40,084 nucleotides of DNA from a virus. Both the position numbers and the translations under genes were made by a program. The notes under the pieces are model-generated. The model worked only from the letters and a program-made list of their open reading frames with translations, was not told the origin of the DNA and did not search any database. This document shows, piece after piece, positions 36,848-40,084 of the stretch. Position 1 is the stretch's first letter. Every line of letters starts with the position of its first letter. Where the stretch lies: positions 1 through 40,084 of IMG/VR virus record IMGVR_UViG_3300045108_000001; one strand, written 5' to 3'.

Positions 36848-37344
36848 GTCTCGGGGTAACTTGTTACATCGACTTCGGGCTGTGCGCTGTGTGCCGCGCG
36901 AAGCCAGCAACGCATACCGAGTTCCGCATGGGTGGCAAGATCGCTATATCGCTGTGCGACGATTGCGCCGTGCCACGTGAGCTTGCGGATCAGGCTCGCA
37001 GAGACGATCCGCGACCGTGCGATAACTGCGGGACTCCGCTGCACAAATGCAATCGAGACTCGACCGGATGGCCGTGCTGCACCGTGTCGCAATCACCCGA
37101 GAGGGAAGTATCCACAACCGAAGGAACAGGAGAGACGCACATGAGTTTCGCAACGTTAGAGCGGGCAGTTCTGAATGAGGCGCGGGTTGTCCTGAACAAC
37201 CGGAAGCTGCGCAAGGCCGACATTCAGGAATGGTCAACCGGCGCAGTGAAGGCGAACGATCGCGAGGTCGTAGTGAACTGCCCCGACATCGGCGTCAACG
37301 TCTGCGTGCTGGCTGCGATGGATAAGCGGAAGCCAGGCAAGTGA
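36844..37344 (+). CDS. zinc-finger protein fused to small phage domain, 166 aa
   Basis: Residues 1-75 hold several Cys pairs (CAVCRAKPATH, CDDC, CDNCGTPLHKC, CC). Residues 100-166 (MSFATLERAVLNEARVVLNN, then KADIQEWSTGAVKANDREV) look like a separate, widespread phage miniprotein. An ATG at 37141 with AGGAG ideally placed could start that domain alone, so the region may make two products. Start and stop show ATGA and GTGA overlaps. Function unknown. Confidence 0.6.
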   Translation: MSLGVTCYIDFGLCAVCRAKPATHTEFRMGGKIAISLCDDCAVPRELADQARRDDPRPCDNCGTPLHKCNRDSTGWPCCTVSQSPEREVSTTEGTGETHMSFATLERAVLNEARVVLNNRKLRKADIQEWSTGAVKANDREVVVNCPDIGVNVCVLAAMDKRKPGK

Positions 37345-37517
37345 GCGGCGATCCCCGCCTCTGCGACAACTGCGGCATGAGCCTCATGGGCTGTGAAATC
37401 TTCTCCGGAACTGGAAGGCGATGCTGTTCTCACTGCTTCCACCCCGAACCCAAAGAACCGAAGGACAAAGACAACGACGTTACTCCGTTGATGCGGAGAG
37501 AGGAGCTGGTGAACTGA
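37341..37517 (+). CDS. zinc-ribbon miniprotein, 58 aa
   Basis: GTG at 37341 overlaps the preceding stop (GTGA); the TGA overlaps the next ATG (TGATG). The 58 residues contain CDNCGMSLMGC and CCSHCFH, a four- to six-Cys zinc ribbon, then a charged tail (PEPKEPKDKDNDV). Role unknown. Confidence 0.65.
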   Translation: MSGDPRLCDNCGMSLMGCEIFSGTGRRCCSHCFHPEPKEPKDKDNDVTPLMRREELVN

Positions 37518-37726
37518 TGAAATTCGAAGAGCATGTGTTAAAGGCCGAGAAGTTGCTAAAATCGGCCGGTGGTTTCTCGCTGTCGGCATCGGAGATGATC
37601 GCGTTGGCGGCGGTCGAAGTGTCGCTGGCACAGGCGATCGGTGGCCGCGAGGCGGTGATGGCCCTGCAAAAGGTGACGGGCGAGGCGCTGGCCGCGACCA
37701 ACGAGGCGATGGACCGGTTACGCTGA
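37517..37726 (+). CDS. helical protein, 69 aa
   Basis: ATG at 37517 overlaps the previous stop. An Ala-rich, helical protein (MKFEEHVLKAEKLLKSAGGF, then ALAAVEVSLAQAIGGREAVM). It directly precedes the PD-(D/E)XK nuclease gene with a TGATG overlap, so it may be a partner of it; no family recognised. Confidence 0.55.
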   Translation: MKFEEHVLKAEKLLKSAGGFSLSASEMIALAAVEVSLAQAIGGREAVMALQKVTGEALAATNEAMDRLR

Positions 37727-38562
37727 TGCGCAAAGAGATCCGCCGCGTCGCCGATCGCGAAAACGGGACGCTCTGCATCACCACCGACGACGAACGCTTT
37801 TACGGGCGCGAGCTGCCCGATCCGCTAACGGGTGTGCCGAAGTATGTGTGGGTCCCGTCGATCACCTTCATCTGCTCGCAGGTGCCGCCCGACAAGTACT
37901 TGACGGAGTACCGCGAAAAGCTCGGGACCGACGCGGCCGACGCCTACATGCGGCTTCGTGGCGACCGCGGCACGAAGATTCACGATGGCTCGGGCATGCT
38001 GCTCAACGGTGAGGAGATCGACTGCGAAAGGACCCTCTTCCGCAACCCGAACACGGATCAGATGGAGGCATTGCGCGCTGACGAGATCGAGAACCTGATG
38101 GCGTTCGCCGACTGGCACGAGTGCGCCATCACTGGCAAGACGCACGACGCGCAGAAGCGGAGAATCCTGCCGAGCGGCTATGAAATCCTCGGATGGGACG
38201 AACTGCTGTGGGACAAGCAGAACCGATTCGCGGGGCGGCTCGACCTTCGGGCGCGGCGCCTCACGGACGGGAAGATCGGCGTGATCGACGAGAAGAATAC
38301 GAAGGGCATCTACAAGTCACACCGCGCCCAGGTATGTGGCTACCGTCGAGCGGACCCAACTCTCGAATGGGGAGCTATCCTACGTCTCGGTGGCGGCAAC
38401 AAGCGCGGATGGTTCTTCGAAGAGGTACCGGACGGCAAGTTCCGAGTCTTTGACGCGGCCTACGAGAACTGGCTCGATGAGTACGGCGATGAGGACTTCG
38501 AATTCCAACGTGACTACCCCTTAACTCTGGCACTCAAGAACCCACCTCTGAGGAAGGAGTAA
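37726..38562 (+). CDS. RecB/Cas4-type PD-(D/E)XK nuclease, 278 aa
   Basis: All sequence motifs of the RecB-like nuclease fold are visible in order: GTKIHD (His at 86), FAGRLDL (Asp at 173), VIDEKNTKG (Asp 188, Glu 189, Lys 190) and QVCGY (Gln 202, Tyr 206: the QxxxY motif). Phage members are exonucleases or endonucleases acting in recombination or host-DNA breakdown. No Cys cluster typical of Cas4 iron-sulfur enzymes is seen. The gene ends the compact run of overlapping genes. Function inferred from motifs. Confidence 0.8.
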   Translation: MRKEIRRVADRENGTLCITTDDERFYGRELPDPLTGVPKYVWVPSITFICSQVPPDKYLTEYREKLGTDAADAYMRLRGDRGTKIHDGSGMLLNGEEIDCERTLFRNPNTDQMEALRADEIENLMAFADWHECAITGKTHDAQKRRILPSGYEILGWDELLWDKQNRFAGRLDLRARRLTDGKIGVIDEKNTKGIYKSHRAQVCGYRRADPTLEWGAILRLGGGNKRGWFFEEVPDGKFRVFDAAYENWLDEYGDEDFEFQRDYPLTLALKNPPLRKE

Positions 38563-38575
38563 GGGCGGGTTAGCT

Positions 38576-39313
38576 ATGGGACTATCTAGGGATCGACGAC
38601 GACGCCGACTGGCTGGCCATCATAATGGCGTTAAGCGTAGACATCGGAAGTTCGAGCCGAGGCGCGTCAAGCGGAAGCAACGCGTGGCGATGGACATGGC
38701 GGCAATCGACGCGATTGCCCCGGAGGTCAGGCGATTCGACCCCGTAGCTCCGCCAGTCGAGCGGCGGCGATTTGTGCCACCAGTTGGGACTCGTAATGAG
38801 CGCGGCCCGCAGGGCGGCTACGCCAGTGCGGCGATCGTTCATGAGTATTGGTCGTCAGTGGGTCGAGAGCGACATATAGGGTGGCATCCAAACCTTAGAC
38901 GGGAAATAGAGGCAATGTTTAGACGTCTCAGCGGTTGCGCCAGCGGCGCGAACTTTAAAGGCTGGTCGCTCGCCGATGATTCCTACCAAGAAAAGCAGAT
39001 GTTACGGATAATAGCGCCGCTCAGGCGAACGGTTTCAATTTCATGGAAGCCTATTAGTAGGCGACCGTGCGTGGTGCCGCAGTTTCTGGTTGGTCGCCAG
39101 ATCGACCGCGTGCTGTCAGCGGTTAGCAGCGGCGCCGAGACATCCGCCGAAGTGGCGGCTCGTACGGGGTTGAGTATCAAATCATCCTCGGCGTGGATGT
39201 CGCAATTGGCAAAGATGGGTAAGATAGCAAGGCAGCACGGGTGCGTGGCGTACTATTCAGTTAAGGCGCAAGCGTCGTTCAGGTACCAGTGCCCGAAGCC
39301 CCTCCTACCCTAA
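38576..39313 (+). CDS. basic HTH protein, possible regulator, 245 aa
   Basis: A very basic N-terminus (RDRRRRRLAGHHNGVKRRHR) suggests nucleic-acid binding. The C-terminal 80 residues contain a winged-helix pattern: QIDRVLSAVSSGAETSAEVA, ARTGLSIKSSSAWMSQLAKM, then GKIARQHGCVAYYS. It is the last rightward gene, overlapping the end of the convergent leftward group by 9 bases. It may regulate late transcription; that is inference. Codon use looks a little less GC-rich than in the neighbours. Confidence 0.5.
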   Translation: MGLSRDRRRRRLAGHHNGVKRRHRKFEPRRVKRKQRVAMDMAAIDAIAPEVRRFDPVAPPVERRRFVPPVGTRNERGPQGGYASAAIVHEYWSSVGRERHIGWHPNLRREIEAMFRRLSGCASGANFKGWSLADDSYQEKQMLRIIAPLRRTVSISWKPISRRPCVVPQFLVGRQIDRVLSAVSSGAETSAEVAARTGLSIKSSSAWMSQLAKMGKIARQHGCVAYYSVKAQASFRYQCPKPLLP

Positions 39314-39514
39314 ATACCTCCCACACTCACACACCCCGCTCCTACCCTTCCGATGTTTGGGCTTCCCCTCCATACACACCTGAATCGCCCGTAAACGGGC
39401 CGCCAGGACGACGAGGTCGGTATCCCCTACCTCTCGGACGTCCTGAGCGCTCAAGCGGACGCCATGGCCCTCCAGCGCGGCCCTTCTAATCTTCCTGTAG
39501 ACGTCGAGCCCCAT
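39305..39514 (-). CDS. small protein with C-terminal Cys pair, 69 aa
   Basis: A basic helical N-terminus (MGLDVYRKIRRAALEGHGVR) is followed by VGDTDLVVLAARLRAIQVCM and a terminal GVCECGRYLG with HRKGRSG before it, a possible zinc site. ATG overlaps the preceding stop (TGATG). It is the last gene of the right-end leftward operon. Function unknown. Confidence 0.6.
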   Translation of the reverse strand: MGLDVYRKIRRAALEGHGVRLSAQDVREVGDTDLVVLAARLRAIQVCMEGKPKHRKGRSGVCECGRYLG

Positions 39515-39729
39515 CAGCGGGGACCCTTCGTGATCGGCAGGTCGGCGATGACCTGCTCGACTTCCGAGGCCGCGCCATCGGCCACGAGGCGGGAGCGGTC
39601 GGTCTGGTGACTGGCGCGCTCACTGCCTGGCGGAAACTCGCCAGACCAGTAGCCGAAGAGCTTCGTTCCGACTTCGTCGCTTTTACCGGTGAGAATGAAC
39701 GGGTTAGCGTCGCCGCGGATGTAGATCAC
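39514..39729 (-). CDS. hypothetical protein, 71 aa
   Basis: GTG at 39729 overlaps the preceding stop (GTGA); the longer frame upstream is shadow. Product begins MIYIRGDANPFILTGKSDEV and is polar. No family recognised. Confidence 0.55.
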   Translation of the reverse strand: MIYIRGDANPFILTGKSDEVGTKLFGYWSGEFPPGSERASHQTDRSRLVADGAASEVEQVIADLPITKGPR

Positions 39730-40001
39730 CCTCCCACCTCCTGCTCCGAGACACCAGCCGGGAGCTTGACGTAGACCGACTGCCAGCCCGGATCCGCCCC
39801 AAACAGGGGCCGCGTGACCGTAGCGTGCTTGTCGCACTGGTACGCGCGATAGCCGGCTGGAGTGACTCGGTCGGTGACGTGTGTGCTTGCATGGCCACAA
39901 GTGAAGCATGCTGGCGCGGCCTGGTGACCCGTCAGAACGCGTGCATCTCGCAGCTCGGCGGCTGAGCGGTGTTGCCGGACCTTCTGCTCGAGTGTGTTCA
40001 T
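39726..40001 (-). CDS. small Cys/His protein at operon head, 91 aa
   Basis: ATG at 40001 (MNTLEQKVRQHRSAAELRDA) has GGAGG five bases upstream; in-frame ATGs at 40004 and 40013 are alternatives. The 40013 ATG lies exactly at the expected transcription start of the promoter at 40021-40049. ACFTCGHASTHVTDRV and a later YQCDKHATV could form a zinc site. Function unknown. Confidence 0.55.
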   Translation of the reverse strand: MNTLEQKVRQHRSAAELRDARVLTGHQAAPACFTCGHASTHVTDRVTPAGYRAYQCDKHATVTRPLFGADPGWQSVYVKLPAGVSEQEVGG

Positions 40002-40020
40002 CATTGCCTCCATGAGGACC

Positions 40021-40049
40021 AAGATAGGCTCACGCCCGTCGCTTGTCAA
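40021..40049 (-). promoter_or_regulatory. leftward sigma70-type promoter
   Basis: On the minus strand a perfect TTGACA (40049-40044), exactly 17 bp, then TATCTT (40026-40021, 4 of 6). It drives the three leftward genes to 39305. The best promoter in the window. Confidence 0.65.
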
Positions 40050-40084
40050 CGACATCCCGCCCACTTGCGTATCTACTGGTGCCC

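Noticed and set aside
40074-40084. ACCAGTA half-site of the 2429 palindrome near the right-end promoter
   Set aside because: A 7-base match is expected by chance in 40 kb and no second half is present.

Overview
The window is GC-rich and tightly packed with genes. It reads as a tailed double-stranded DNA phage or prophage of the podovirus (short-tail) type, probably infecting a Gram-negative bacterium. Nearly every gene touches or overlaps its neighbour by 1 to 4 bases (ATGA, GTGA or TGATG junctions), and virion genes are strung together in one long rightward block. No ribosomal RNA, convincing tRNA, IS element, CRISPR array, integrase or housekeeping gene is visible. A divergent repressor/Cro-like switch around a perfect 14-bp palindrome suggests a temperate phage. 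Host assignment is inference only.

Layout: (1) 1-903, rightward, a P63C-domain gene cut by the left edge. (2) 966-2390, leftward: a small protein, two membrane proteins and a CI-like HTH repressor. (3) 2447-3033, rightward: Cro-like and a second HTH protein. (4) 3055-5664, leftward: small proteins, a VRR-NUC nuclease and a protein with a GroES-like C-terminal half. (5) 5800-28471, rightward late block: terminase, portal, scaffold, decoration candidates, Mu-gpT-like major capsid protein, a predicted glycosyltransferase, small virion proteins, tail adaptor and nozzle candidates, four large ejection/internal protein candidates, then a membrane protein. (6) 28490-33470, leftward: many miniature zinc-ribbon proteins, a pair of paralogues, a large membrane-anchored Cys-rich protein and a ribbon-helix-helix protein at the operon head. 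(7) 33571-39313, rightward: more small zinc-ribbon proteins, two small membrane proteins, a winged-helix protein, an HNH/DUF968-like protein, a RecB-type PD-(D/E)XK nuclease and a basic HTH protein. (8) 39305-40013, leftward, three small genes behind a good sigma70-type promoter at the right edge.

Blocks are arranged as head-to-head (divergent promoters at about 2.4, 5.7, 33.5 and 40.05 kb) and tail-to-tail pairs. The right edge, joined to the left edge, would give the P63C gene an in-frame GTG start and a fifth-block-style divergent promoter region, so the window may be a complete circularly permuted genome of about 40 kb.

Most unusual points: a terminase large subunit whose only plausible start is CTG behind a strong Shine-Dalgarno; a glycosyltransferase with an inserted zinc ribbon inside the capsid cassette; a GroES-like domain; overprinted genes (portal 3' end; inside the 657-aa ORF); start codons placed 5-8 nt after candidate -10 boxes at several operon heads; and more than a dozen tiny Cys4-type proteins. 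No endolysin, integrase, helicase, primase or polymerase was recognised.
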